From DATAEU01 sp046724395 (GTDB taxonomy: Bacteria > Actinomycetota > UBA4738 > HRBIN12), in contig JBKOWM010000144.1 of assembly GCA_046724395.1 (NCBI GenBank), forward strand, positions 1 to 21,074: a stretch of 21,074 bases of DNA, written 5' to 3'. The position numbers and the translations under genes were made by a program. Position 1 is the first letter of the stretch. Each line of letters opens with the position of its first letter. The notes under the pieces are model-generated. The model was not told where the DNA came from and made no database searches. It saw nothing but the letters and a program-made list of their open reading frames with translations. This document shows positions 14,638 through 21,074 of the stretch, piece by piece.

Positions 14638-14654
14638 ATGATAACGTTCTCACA
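14638..14654. promoter_or_regulatory. LacI-type operator-like element, copy C
   Basis: ATGATAACGTTCTCACA (minus strand: TGTGAGAACGTTATCAT) lies 21 bp before the ATG of the GH2 gene at 14676 and differs from copy B at one base. The core TGATAACGTTCTCA (14639-14652) is the most symmetric copy, with six of seven pairs matching around the central CG. Its TAACGT (14642-14647, TANNNT form) could be part of the -10 for the GH2 operon. In-frame GTG/ATG codons upstream of 14676 would place this element inside the coding sequence, so I prefer 14676 as the start. Confidence 0.65.
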
Positions 14655-14675
14655 TCAGCCGGACAGGCGGTTGCG

Positions 14676-16916
14676 ATGATCTCCCTCTACGAAGGAAGGG
14701 CCCGAGCAAGCCTCGACGGCGTCTGGAAGTACCGGCTCGAGGAGGACGAGCGCGGCGAATCACTCGGGTACCCGGATCCGAAGCTAGACACGTCCTCGTG
14801 GCGCGAGATCGAACTGCCCACCAACTGGTACCTGACCGAGGTTGGCGACTTCTTCGGAGCGATCTGGTTCCGTCGCGAGTTCCGCATCCCGAACGAGCTC
14901 CGCGGGCAGCGGCTGTTCCTTCGGTTCGGCGCGGTCGACTACTTCGCCGACGTCTGGCTGAACGGCACATACCTCGGCTCGCACGAGGGCATGTTCAACC
15001 CGTTCGAGTTCGACGTGACCGACGTCGTCCACTCCGACGGGACGAACGTCGTCGTCGTCAAGGACGCGGCCCCGCGGGACCCGACCGAGTACGTCCAGGT
15101 CGACTTCGGCGACAACCCGCTCTCCGCGCCGTACCGCACGCACCAGGCGAGCGCGATCGAGCAGGTCAAGGGGCACATGATCGATGCGATGCATCGGCCC
15201 GGGTCGATGACGTCGTTCCGGTCCGACGGGAACTCCGGCGGCATCTGGGACAGCGTCGAGCTCATCGCGCGGCCGAGCGTCTACATCGACCACGTCAAGA
15301 TCTTCACGAAGATCGGGGTCAAGAAGGACTGGCTCGGCGACGGCCTCGCCAAGCGGGACGGCACGGCGATCGTCGCGGTCGACCTCACCGTGCACAACAC
15401 GACCGGCGCCGTCGTCGAGACCGACCTCAGGCTGGCGGTCGCACCCAGGAACTTCGATGGCGCGTCCGGCGGCGAGCGGATGCGGCGCGTCACGCTCCAG
15501 CCCGGGCGTACGACGCACAAGCTGGTTCTCACGGTTCCCACCGTCGAGCTGTGGTGGACGTGGGACCGCGGCCGCCCGAACCTCTACACGGCGACCATCG
15601 GCGTTGGCGACGACGCGATCGAGCAACCGTTCGGGATCAAGGAGGTCGTCCGCGACGAGGAGACCGGCCAGTGGTTCCTGAACGGCGAGCGCCTGTTCCT
15701 CCGCGGCATGCGCTACATCTCGAGCCTATGGATGAGCGAGGCGAACGAGGCGATGTGGACCGAGGACCTCGCGAAGATGAGCGACATGCAGATCAATGCG
15801 ATCCGCATCGGAAGCCACGTGGAGAAGGACGGCTTCTACACGATGTGCGACGAGATGGGGTTCCTCGTCTGGCAGGTGTTCCCGCTCCATTACTGCGTGA
15901 GCGACAGCGACGACCTCATCGAGCGCGCGAGCGAGCAGATCCGCGACATGGGACTGATGCTGTGCAACCACGCGAGCATCGGCATGTGGTCGGTGTTCAA
16001 GGAGCCCGAGGTCTATCTGCTGCCCGACAAGCCGAACAACTACCACCGCCTTTGCCAGGTCCTGAAGGAAACGCTTGGCACCGTCGATCCCGTCCGGTGG
16101 ATCCACCTCGGCGACTACCGCGAGGGTGTCTACAACCTGATGATCGGCTACTGCTGGGACGGCGACACCGACCTGAACAAGGTCGAGCTCCCGCCGCAGA
16201 TCGTCGAGTTCGGCGCTGGCTCGATCCCGGGCGTCGACACGCTGAAGACGTTCGTCCCCGAGGACAAGCTGTGGCCACCCGACTGGGACACCTGGGAGTA
16301 CCACGGGTTCTTCTACAACCTGGCCTTCGACTTCGCGAAGGTCGAGATGAAGGACACGCTCGAGGAGTTCGTCGACGCGTACCAGGCGTACGAGGCGCTG
16401 GTCGTCAAGGAGCAGATCGAGTACCTCCGGCAGCGGAAGTACCGGCCCATCGCGTCGATGTATTTGTACTACTGGAGCGACCCGTGCCCGATCATGGGGT
16501 CGGGCCTCCTGGACTACTATCGCCGGCCGTACCGAGTGTACGAGGCGATGAAGGCCGTCTACACGCGCGTGCTGATCAGCCTCGAGCGCGAGGCCGACCC
16601 GTACATCCTCGGCCGCGAGAAGGTGTACGAGCGCGGCACGCCGTTCCGAGCCAGGATGTGGGTGACGAACGACTTCCCGTTCGCGATCAGGGACGCGCAG
16701 GTCTCCTGGAAGCTCGTAGACGTCGACACCGGCGAGGTCGTCGACAAGAACGCGTTCACGGCGACGCTTTCGGCCGATTCCGTAGACGAGGTCGACCACC
16801 TTAGGTGGGATATCCCCGATGCCGCCCGGCCCGGATCGTATCGGGTGGCGATGCAGGTGCTGGGCTCCGACGGCCAGACGCTCTCGACGAACGCGATGGA
16901 CCTCACGGTCCAATAG
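14676..16916 (+). CDS. Glycoside hydrolase family 2-type beta-glycosidase with altered acid/base motif
   Basis: 746 residues from the ATG at 14676 (weak AGGCGG site). The upstream in-frame GTG at 14634 overlaps the operator. The N-terminal jelly-roll sugar-binding domain (about 1-200) has SLDGVWKYRL, LPTNWYL and FADVWLNGTYLGSHEGMFNP. An Ig-like domain (about 205-325) and the barrel (about 330-640: QWFLNGERLFLRGMRY, MQINAIRIGSH) follow, then a C-terminal beta domain. The acid/base region reads NHASIGMWSVFKEPE (431-445): the catalytic Glu443 is kept, but the Asn almost always preceding it in GH2 is Lys442, and the usual Pro of NHPSI is Ala. QIVEFGAGSIPG carries the probable nucleophile Glu511. 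No signal peptide, so probably cytosolic. Beta-galactosidase, beta-mannosidase or beta-glucuronidase type cannot be decided. It is followed 10 bp on by a hydroxyacid dehydrogenase. Confidence 0.85.
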   Translation: MISLYEGRARASLDGVWKYRLEEDERGESLGYPDPKLDTSSWREIELPTNWYLTEVGDFFGAIWFRREFRIPNELRGQRLFLRFGAVDYFADVWLNGTYLGSHEGMFNPFEFDVTDVVHSDGTNVVVVKDAAPRDPTEYVQVDFGDNPLSAPYRTHQASAIEQVKGHMIDAMHRPGSMTSFRSDGNSGGIWDSVELIARPSVYIDHVKIFTKIGVKKDWLGDGLAKRDGTAIVAVDLTVHNTTGAVVETDLRLAVAPRNFDGASGGERMRRVTLQPGRTTHKLVLTVPTVELWWTWDRGRPNLYTATIGVGDDAIEQPFGIKEVVRDEETGQWFLNGERLFLRGMRYISSLWMSEANEAMWTEDLAKMSDMQINAIRIGSHVEKDGFYTMCDEMGFLVWQVFPLHYCVSDSDDLIERASEQIRDMGLMLCNHASIGMWSVFKEPEVYLLPDKPNNYHRLCQVLKETLGTVDPVRWIHLGDYREGVYNLMIGYCWDGDTDLNKVELPPQIVEFGAGSIPGVDTLKTFVPEDKLWPPDWDTWEYHGFFYNLAFDFAKVEMKDTLEEFVDAYQAYEALVVKEQIEYLRQRKYRPIASMYLYYWSDPCPIMGSGLLDYYRRPYRVYEAMKAVYTRVLISLEREADPYILGREKVYERGTPFRARMWVTNDFPFAIRDAQVSWKLVDVDTGEVVDKNAFTATLSADSVDEVDHLRWDIPDAARPGSYRVAMQVLGSDGQTLSTNAMDLTVQ

Positions 16917-16926
16917 GCCACGTGGG

Positions 16927-17910
16927 ATGACGGATCGCATGCCCGCCGTTCTGGTCCCGGCGTTTCTGCTCGCCGGGAACCGCGACGTCGTCGAGGCGGC
17001 GGTCCGCGGACGCGCTACGGTCATCGCGGAGGACGACATCGGCCCGCTCGAGGAACGGTCCGAGACGCTCGAGATCATCATGACCGGTGTCGAGGCCGAC
17101 GTATTCGAACGCGCGATCGACGGACCGTCGATCCGTTGGGTCCACAGCATGTCGGCAGGCGTCGAGCACCTGCCGCTCGAACGGATGGCCGAGCGCGGGA
17201 TCTTGCTCACGAACTCCGCCGGCGCGTACGCGACCGCGATGGCCGAGTACTCGCTCGCTGCGATGATCATGCTCGCCCGAAGCCTGCCCGTCTTCCTCGA
17301 CAGCCAGCGCGAGCGGCGGTGGCGACACGACGATGAGGGCGCGTCTAACGTCCTGCGCGGGAAGCGGCTCGGCATCGTCGGCTACGGTGCGGTCGGGCGC
17401 GAGCTCGCCGTCGCGGCACGAGCGGTCGGGATGGAGGTTTGGGCCACGAAGCGGACCCCGCTGTTCCTGACGGGTGAGCCGCTCGACCGCCTGCTGCCAC
17501 CCGATGAACTCTCCGAGCTCCTCCCGGCAAGCGACTTCGTCGTCCTGTGTGCGTCGCTGAACCGGACGACCCACCACATCATCGGCGATGCCGAGCTCCG
17601 AGCGATGAAGCAGACGGCGGCGCTCGTGAACGTGGCGCGCGGTGGTCTCATCGACGAGGACGCCCTCGTCCGCGCGCTCCGCGCGGGCAAGATACGGGGG
17701 GCGATGCTCGACGTCACGACCGAGGAGCCGCTTCCTGCTGAGAGCGAGCTCTGGAGGACCCCGAACCTGCTCATCACGCCGCATATCTCGGGCAACGCCG
17801 AGGAGAGCTGGACGTACGAGGTCGGGTTCTTCTGCAGCAAGCTTCGACTCTACCTGGACGGATCGCCGGAGCGGATGGGCAACCTGGTGGACTACTCGGC
17901 CGTCTTCTGA
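16927..17910 (+). CDS. D-isomer-specific 2-hydroxyacid dehydrogenase
   Basis: 327 residues; the ATG at 16927 lies 10 bp after the GH2 stop (GTGGG upstream), with another ATG four codons in. The NAD-binding domain begins LGIVGYGAVGREL (148-160). The catalytic triad is R238 in NVARGGLID, E267 in TTEEPLP and H286 in TPHISG, all intact. RWVHSMSAGVEHLP matches the substrate domain. The enzyme interconverts a D-2-hydroxyacid and the 2-keto acid with NAD(P)H in the cytosol (glyoxylate/hydroxypyruvate reductase or phosphoglycerate dehydrogenase relatives). In this locus reduction or oxidation of a sugar-acid breakdown product is likely. It is second in the operon behind operator copy C and convergent with the gene ending at 17940. 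Confidence 0.92.
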   Translation: MTDRMPAVLVPAFLLAGNRDVVEAAVRGRATVIAEDDIGPLEERSETLEIIMTGVEADVFERAIDGPSIRWVHSMSAGVEHLPLERMAERGILLTNSAGAYATAMAEYSLAAMIMLARSLPVFLDSQRERRWRHDDEGASNVLRGKRLGIVGYGAVGRELAVAARAVGMEVWATKRTPLFLTGEPLDRLLPPDELSELLPASDFVVLCASLNRTTHHIIGDAELRAMKQTAALVNVARGGLIDEDALVRALRAGKIRGAMLDVTTEEPLPAESELWRTPNLLITPHISGNAEESWTYEVGFFCSKLRLYLDGSPERMGNLVDYSAVF

Positions 17911-17916
17911 GGGAAC

Positions 17917-17941
17917 GAGTGCCGCAGACACTGCGAGGCTC
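17917..17941. terminator. Possible bidirectional hairpin between convergent genes
   Basis: In the 29-bp gap between the convergent stops, CGCAG-ACA-CTGCG forms a perfect five-bp stem with a three-base loop, extended after a three-base internal mismatch by GAG/CTC. No T tract follows on either strand, so it would be an atypical terminator. Weak evidence. Confidence 0.25.
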
Positions 17942-19163
17942 AGCGGGCGATGCTGACCAAGCTTGGGTCGAGCTCCTCGGTGCGCGCCACGCCGAGGAGC
18001 TGCAGCGTTCGTCGATAGTCGAGATCGAAGATGTCCAGCAATCGCTCGACGCCCCGCTGACCGCCGGCCATCAGCGCGAACAGGTACGGCCTCCCGATGA
18101 AGACTGCCTGCGCGCCGAGCGCGACCGCCGCCGCAATGTCGGCGCCGGAGCGCACGCCGCCATCGAGGAAGATCTCGACCTGGTCCCCGACGGCATCGAC
18201 GGCGTCGGGAAGCAACGTCAGCGGCGTCACGGCACGATCGAGCTGACGGCCGCCGTGGTTCGAGAGCGCGATCCCGTCCACGCCGGCGCTCGCGATGTCC
18301 TTCGCGTCGTCGACCCGCTGCACCCCCTTGACGACGATGGGACCGCTCCACACCGAGCGCAACCATTCGATGTCGGCGAGCGTGACGGATGGGTCGAAGA
18401 CACGACCGAAGAGCGTCGGGATCTCGTCTGCCACCCCGAGCGACTCGAACGCGAGTGGCTCAAAGGTCAGCGCATCGAACAGCCAGCGGGGATGCCTCGC
18501 CATGTTGTATAGGGTCCGGAACGTGAGCGTGGGTGGGATGGTGAGCCCGTTGTAGACGTCGCGGAGGCGCGCGCCGATAACGGGGACGTCGACGGTGAGC
18601 ACCAGACACCGGAATCCGTGGTCGCGCGCCCGGGCGATCAGCTCGTCGCTCCGCCCGCGATCGCGTGAGACGTAGAGCTGGAACCAGCGGTCACCCTCGG
18701 CGCTCGCGGCGAGTGATTCGAGCGATGTCGTTCCGAGCGTCGACAGCGTATACGGGATGCCCCACTGCCCGGCCGCGCGGAAGACCGCCACCTCGCCGTC
18801 CGTACGCATCATGCGCGTGAACCCGGTCGGCGCCAGCACGAGCGGTAACGGCACTCGGCGCCCGAGGATCGTCGTCGACGGGTCCACCGTCGAGACGTCC
18901 CGTAGGACATGCGGGTGGAACACGACGCTCTGGAATGCCTTCATCGAGCGACGGAGGCTCCATTCACTCTCCGCTGCTCCGGACGCATACTCGAAGACCG
19001 CGCGCGGCGTGCGGCGCTTGGCGAGCCGCTCGAAGTCCGAAACCGTATGGACCCTCGAGAGCGGGTCGCGCTTGCGGAGGTGAAGCGACGGCCCGACGAA
19101 TCGTTTCACCTCGGTCCACCGGGGCCAGTGTCTGCGGTTCACAGGGTTGGCGTCCCTGGACAC
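17940..19163 (-). CDS. FMN-dependent alpha-hydroxy-acid oxidase/dehydrogenase (L-lactate oxidising family)
   Basis: 407 residues from a GTG at 19163 preceded by AGAGGGAGAA; the frame extends upstream without a better start, through the end of the serine hydrolase gene. Family motifs are AVFEYASGAAESEWSLRR (55-72), LVLAPTGFTRMM (108-119), WFQLYV (160-165), LTVDVPVIGARLRD (189-202), IVVKG with Lys279, and the signature SNHGGRQLD (301-309) holding catalytic His303 and Arg306. IFLDGGVRSGADI (331-343) binds the FMN phosphate. It oxidises an L-2-hydroxyacid to the 2-keto acid (lactate 2-monooxygenase, lactate dehydrogenase or a mycofactocin-system-like paralogue; not resolvable here). It starts 13 bp after the serine hydrolase gene, so the two form an operon. 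No copy of the operator-like element precedes it. Confidence 0.92.
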   Translation of the reverse strand: MSRDANPVNRRHWPRWTEVKRFVGPSLHLRKRDPLSRVHTVSDFERLAKRRTPRAVFEYASGAAESEWSLRRSMKAFQSVVFHPHVLRDVSTVDPSTTILGRRVPLPLVLAPTGFTRMMRTDGEVAVFRAAGQWGIPYTLSTLGTTSLESLAASAEGDRWFQLYVSRDRGRSDELIARARDHGFRCLVLTVDVPVIGARLRDVYNGLTIPPTLTFRTLYNMARHPRWLFDALTFEPLAFESLGVADEIPTLFGRVFDPSVTLADIEWLRSVWSGPIVVKGVQRVDDAKDIASAGVDGIALSNHGGRQLDRAVTPLTLLPDAVDAVGDQVEIFLDGGVRSGADIAAAVALGAQAVFIGRPYLFALMAGGQRGVERLLDIFDLDYRRTLQLLGVARTEELDPSLVSIAR

Positions 19164-19176
19164 GATGCTTCTCCCT

Positions 19177-20562
19177 CTATCCGTCAGAAACGCGATCGAG
19201 CCTCGTCCACGTCTCACCGCCGAGGAACAGCTCGCGCACCCGTCCGTCTGCGGCCCGTATGAAGGTCGCGGGCTCTCCGGACGGCCGGAACCCGGGATCG
19301 ACCATGAACACGTCGGGCACATCCGTCGGCGAGATGGTCGGCCTCCACACGGGATCGTCCGGCAGGACGAACATCAGCTTCCCGTCTCGCCACTCCAGGC
19401 GGAGCAGGTCGCTCTCGTGAGCCGAAACGTAGACGCCGAGGAGCGATCGGTAGGCCTCCGGCGTCGCGGGCGGCGCCTCGATCGCCGGCGCGCTCTCGAG
19501 AACGGCTGTCCGGGCGATCTCGCCCAGGTTCATCGCGAGCTCGGCCGCGTCCTCGTCGCCGTTCAGCAGGGCGATCGCGCCGATCCGTTCCTTCGGGTCG
19601 AAGCAGACGTTCGTGATGAACCCGGGCAGGCCGCCGGAGTGCTGCACCCAGATGACGTCGTTCCGGCGCATCGCGTACCAGGCGATCGCCCAAGCCTCGG
19701 TCCAGGCTTCATCGACGAGGTAGCGCGGTCGGTGCATCTCCCGAAGCGTGGAGCCGGCGAGGATCTGTGCGCCCTCGCGCGGGCCGCCATCGACGCGGAA
19801 CTGGAACGAGAGCCACCGCGCGAGATCCTCGACGCACGACCAAAGGCCACCCTCGGCCCACACCCCCGGCATCGCGACCGCCGCGTCCAGCTCGTCCGAG
19901 AACCGCCGCGGACCGTATCCGGTTGCGCGTCGGGCGACGAGTCCCGCCGGCAGGGGTTCGAACGCCGTCGACTTCATGCCGAGCGGGTCGAGGATCTCCG
20001 ATCGAACATACTCGACGTATGGTGTCCCGCTCACCCGCGCGACGATCTCGCCGAGGAGCTGGTAACCCAGGTTGGAGTACTTCCAATGCATGTTGGGCGG
20101 AACGCGGATGCCGATCTCACCGGCGCGCGCGAGGCTCCGCTCGGCAAGGCCTTCGTACCGCGGAACAGCCCAGTCGGTTCCGGGCGGCTCGCTGAGAAGG
20201 CCAGACTCGTGCGAAAGCGCGCGGCGGACCGTGACGGACTCGATCGGAGCCACCGACTCGTCGGCGCCCTTCAGCTCGGGAAGATGAACCGTGATCGGAT
20301 CGTCGAGGTCCAACCTCCCCGCGTCGCGGATCTGCATGATCGCGAGGCCGGTGAACGTCTTGGTGATCGAGGCGATCCGGTACAGGGTCGATGCGTCGGG
20401 TGCGCGGCGACCCGCCACGTCGGCGAACCCGATCCCCGCGGACCAGACGAGCTCGCCGTCGTGCACGACGCCGACCGCCGCCCCAGGGAGCCGTTTGTCC
20501 TTGACGAACCGAACCGCCTTCGCGTGTAGCCTGTCCGCGACGCCGGCGACCGGATCGTTCAT
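19177..20562 (-). CDS. Beta-lactamase-fold serine hydrolase (class C/penicillin-binding-protein-like)
   Basis: 461 residues from the ATG at 20562; a TTG at 20598 would add 12 residues, and neither has an obvious ribosome site. The three motifs of the family are present: SITK (65-68; nucleophile Ser65, Lys68), YSN (162-164) and HSG (308-310, in the place of KTG). ASITKTFTGLAIMQ, LSHESGLL and WVQHSGGLPGF are typical of esterase/D-aminopeptidase-like members. A C-terminal domain of about 100 residues (LLGVYVSAHESDLLRLEWRDG split over 390-412, KLMFVLPDD) resembles the lipocalin-like DUF3471-type tail. No signal peptide is apparent, so a cytosolic esterase or peptidase is more likely than cell-wall action. 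First gene of an operon with the hydroxy-acid oxidase. Substrate unknown. Confidence 0.9.
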   Translation of the reverse strand: MNDPVAGVADRLHAKAVRFVKDKRLPGAAVGVVHDGELVWSAGIGFADVAGRRAPDASTLYRIASITKTFTGLAIMQIRDAGRLDLDDPITVHLPELKGADESVAPIESVTVRRALSHESGLLSEPPGTDWAVPRYEGLAERSLARAGEIGIRVPPNMHWKYSNLGYQLLGEIVARVSGTPYVEYVRSEILDPLGMKSTAFEPLPAGLVARRATGYGPRRFSDELDAAVAMPGVWAEGGLWSCVEDLARWLSFQFRVDGGPREGAQILAGSTLREMHRPRYLVDEAWTEAWAIAWYAMRRNDVIWVQHSGGLPGFITNVCFDPKERIGAIALLNGDEDAAELAMNLGEIARTAVLESAPAIEAPPATPEAYRSLLGVYVSAHESDLLRLEWRDGKLMFVLPDDPVWRPTISPTDVPDVFMVDPGFRPSGEPATFIRAADGRVRELFLGGETWTRLDRVSDG

Positions 20563-20885
20563 CGACGGGGACTCTAGCCGACGTTCATGCGTCGCCAAGC
20601 CGCGGGATCTGTTCTAGCCGGCTCGATCCCCTCCGTAGTGGTACCGACGCGAGCCCCCGGCGCCGTCCCCGTCAGGGGCGACGTACAGGAAGCGTGGCTG
20701 CTCTTTCATGTCCTCACATGCCTCCAGATCAGTCGGTCCGAACCCGAGCGCCCTCAAGCGGCTCGCACGGGACGTGCGCGCGCCGCTGGGTGTCGTCGAC
20801 GAGTGTCCAGAACGGTATCCGCGGACGGAGATTCGGCTCGAGCGGAATCTCACGGCGCTCGCGTTCGACCGGCGACGACGCGCGA
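20563..20885. other. Intergenic stretch without a confident gene
   Basis: Between two minus-strand genes I find no convincing CDS. A startless minus frame (about 20885-20738) reads EIPLEPNLRPRIPFWTLVDD and further plausible protein before a stop. A tiny minus ORF at 20709-20614 (31 codons, MKEQPRFLYVAPDGDGAGG, with GGAGG about 12 bases upstream) follows. Either could be a remnant or a small gene. The overlapping GTG ORF from 20889 and plus-strand ORFs are rich in Arg/Ser and look like shadows. The promoter of the serine hydrolase operon should lie here, but I see no clear elements and no operator copy. Confidence 0.4.
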
Positions 20886-21074
20886 TCACGCGAGCGATGT
20901 CACCGCGGGAACGACCTCCCGACCGATCAGTTCCACGGCATCGAGGTCGTCGTGGACGAGTTGATGCATCAGGATCCTGCGGATCCCCGCGCCCGCATAC
21001 TCGGCCAACCGCTCGACCACCTGCTCCGCTGTGCCGGCGACGTGCGTGGCGCGGAGGTCGTCGAGGTACGCGCC
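20886..21074 (-). CDS. LLM-class (luciferase-like) flavin-dependent oxidoreductase, C-terminal 62 residues, cut by window edge
   Basis: The minus frame entering at the right edge reads GAYLDDLRATHVAGTAEQVV, then ERLAEYAGAGIRRILMHQLV and HDDLDAVELIGREVVPAV, and stops with TGA at 20886-20888. The block GTxEQVxERLxxYAxAGxxR near the C-terminus, followed by DDLDAVELIGREVxPA, is characteristic of F420- or FMN-dependent luciferase-like monooxygenases, which are especially common in actinobacteria. The catalytic and cofactor-binding regions are outside the window, so the cofactor and reaction cannot be judged. It may lie upstream in the same transcript as the serine hydrolase, but 323 bp separate them. 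Confidence 0.85.
   Translation of the reverse strand, partial: GAYLDDLRATHVAGTAEQVVERLAEYAGAGIRRILMHQLVHDDLDAVELIGREVVPAVTSLA

Noticed and set aside
17909..17922. GAGGGAACGAGTGCC after the hydroxyacid dehydrogenase stop, resembling an operator half-site
   Set aside because: Only one half matches, there is no symmetric partner, and it lies between convergent gene ends rather than before a promoter.
1..21074. CRISPR arrays, tRNA/rRNA genes, insertion sequences and attachment sites
   Set aside because: No spaced direct repeats, no tRNA-like cloverleaf, no transposase or integrase motifs, and no terminal inverted repeats were seen by eye.

Overview
The window is GC-rich DNA with strong GC preference at third codon positions and GTG/TTG starts. 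It looks like an actinobacterial-type genome (possibly Thermoleophilia) or a related soil lineage such as Chloroflexota. The best lineage hint is a broken ABC-2 permease whose N-terminus is very like actinomycete versions. I cannot place it more precisely without a search.

Almost all of it is a carbohydrate or sugar-acid catabolic locus built from divergent operons. (1) Left module: an edge-truncated MDR dehydrogenase (minus, 1-168) diverges from a plus operon (297-3717) of a putative TIM-barrel glycosidase, an AP-endonuclease-2-like sugar isomerase/epimerase and an RraA-type aldolase, joined by ATGA overlaps. (2) Central module: a five-gene minus operon (9940 down to 3789) encodes an MDR dehydrogenase, a second putative glycosidase, an L-rhamnonate-dehydratase-like enolase-superfamily enzyme, an aldo/keto reductase and a Gfo/Idh/MocA dehydrogenase broken by frameshifts. 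It diverges from a plus operon (10034-13134) of an intact Gfo/Idh/MocA dehydrogenase and a third putative glycosidase. (3) 13139-14567 is a short non-catabolic stretch: a small membrane protein, a SAM methyltransferase, and two gene remnants (a GNAT acetyltransferase and an ABC-2 permease) that meet at one point. (4) Right module: a GH2 glycosidase and a D-2-hydroxyacid dehydrogenase (plus). (5) A convergent minus operon holds a beta-lactamase-fold serine hydrolase and an FMN-dependent alpha-hydroxy-acid oxidase, and the right edge cuts a luciferase-like flavin oxidoreductase.

The most informative signal is a 17-bp near-palindromic element, TGTGRGAACGWTATCAT, with the CG-centred look of a LacI-family operator. 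It occurs once in each of three intergenic regions (237-253, 9994-10010, 14638-14654), next to the catabolic operons of modules 1-3. It suggests one regulator, encoded outside the window, controls all of them. The operon at the right end lacks it.

Taken together the enzymes (four glycosidase-like proteins without visible signal peptides, several NAD(P)-dependent dehydrogenases, an isomerase, a sugar-acid dehydratase and an RraA-type lyase) suggest cytosolic oxidative breakdown of an unusual glycoside or sugar acid. The substrate cannot be read from the sequence. No transporter for it and no regulator gene is present in the window.
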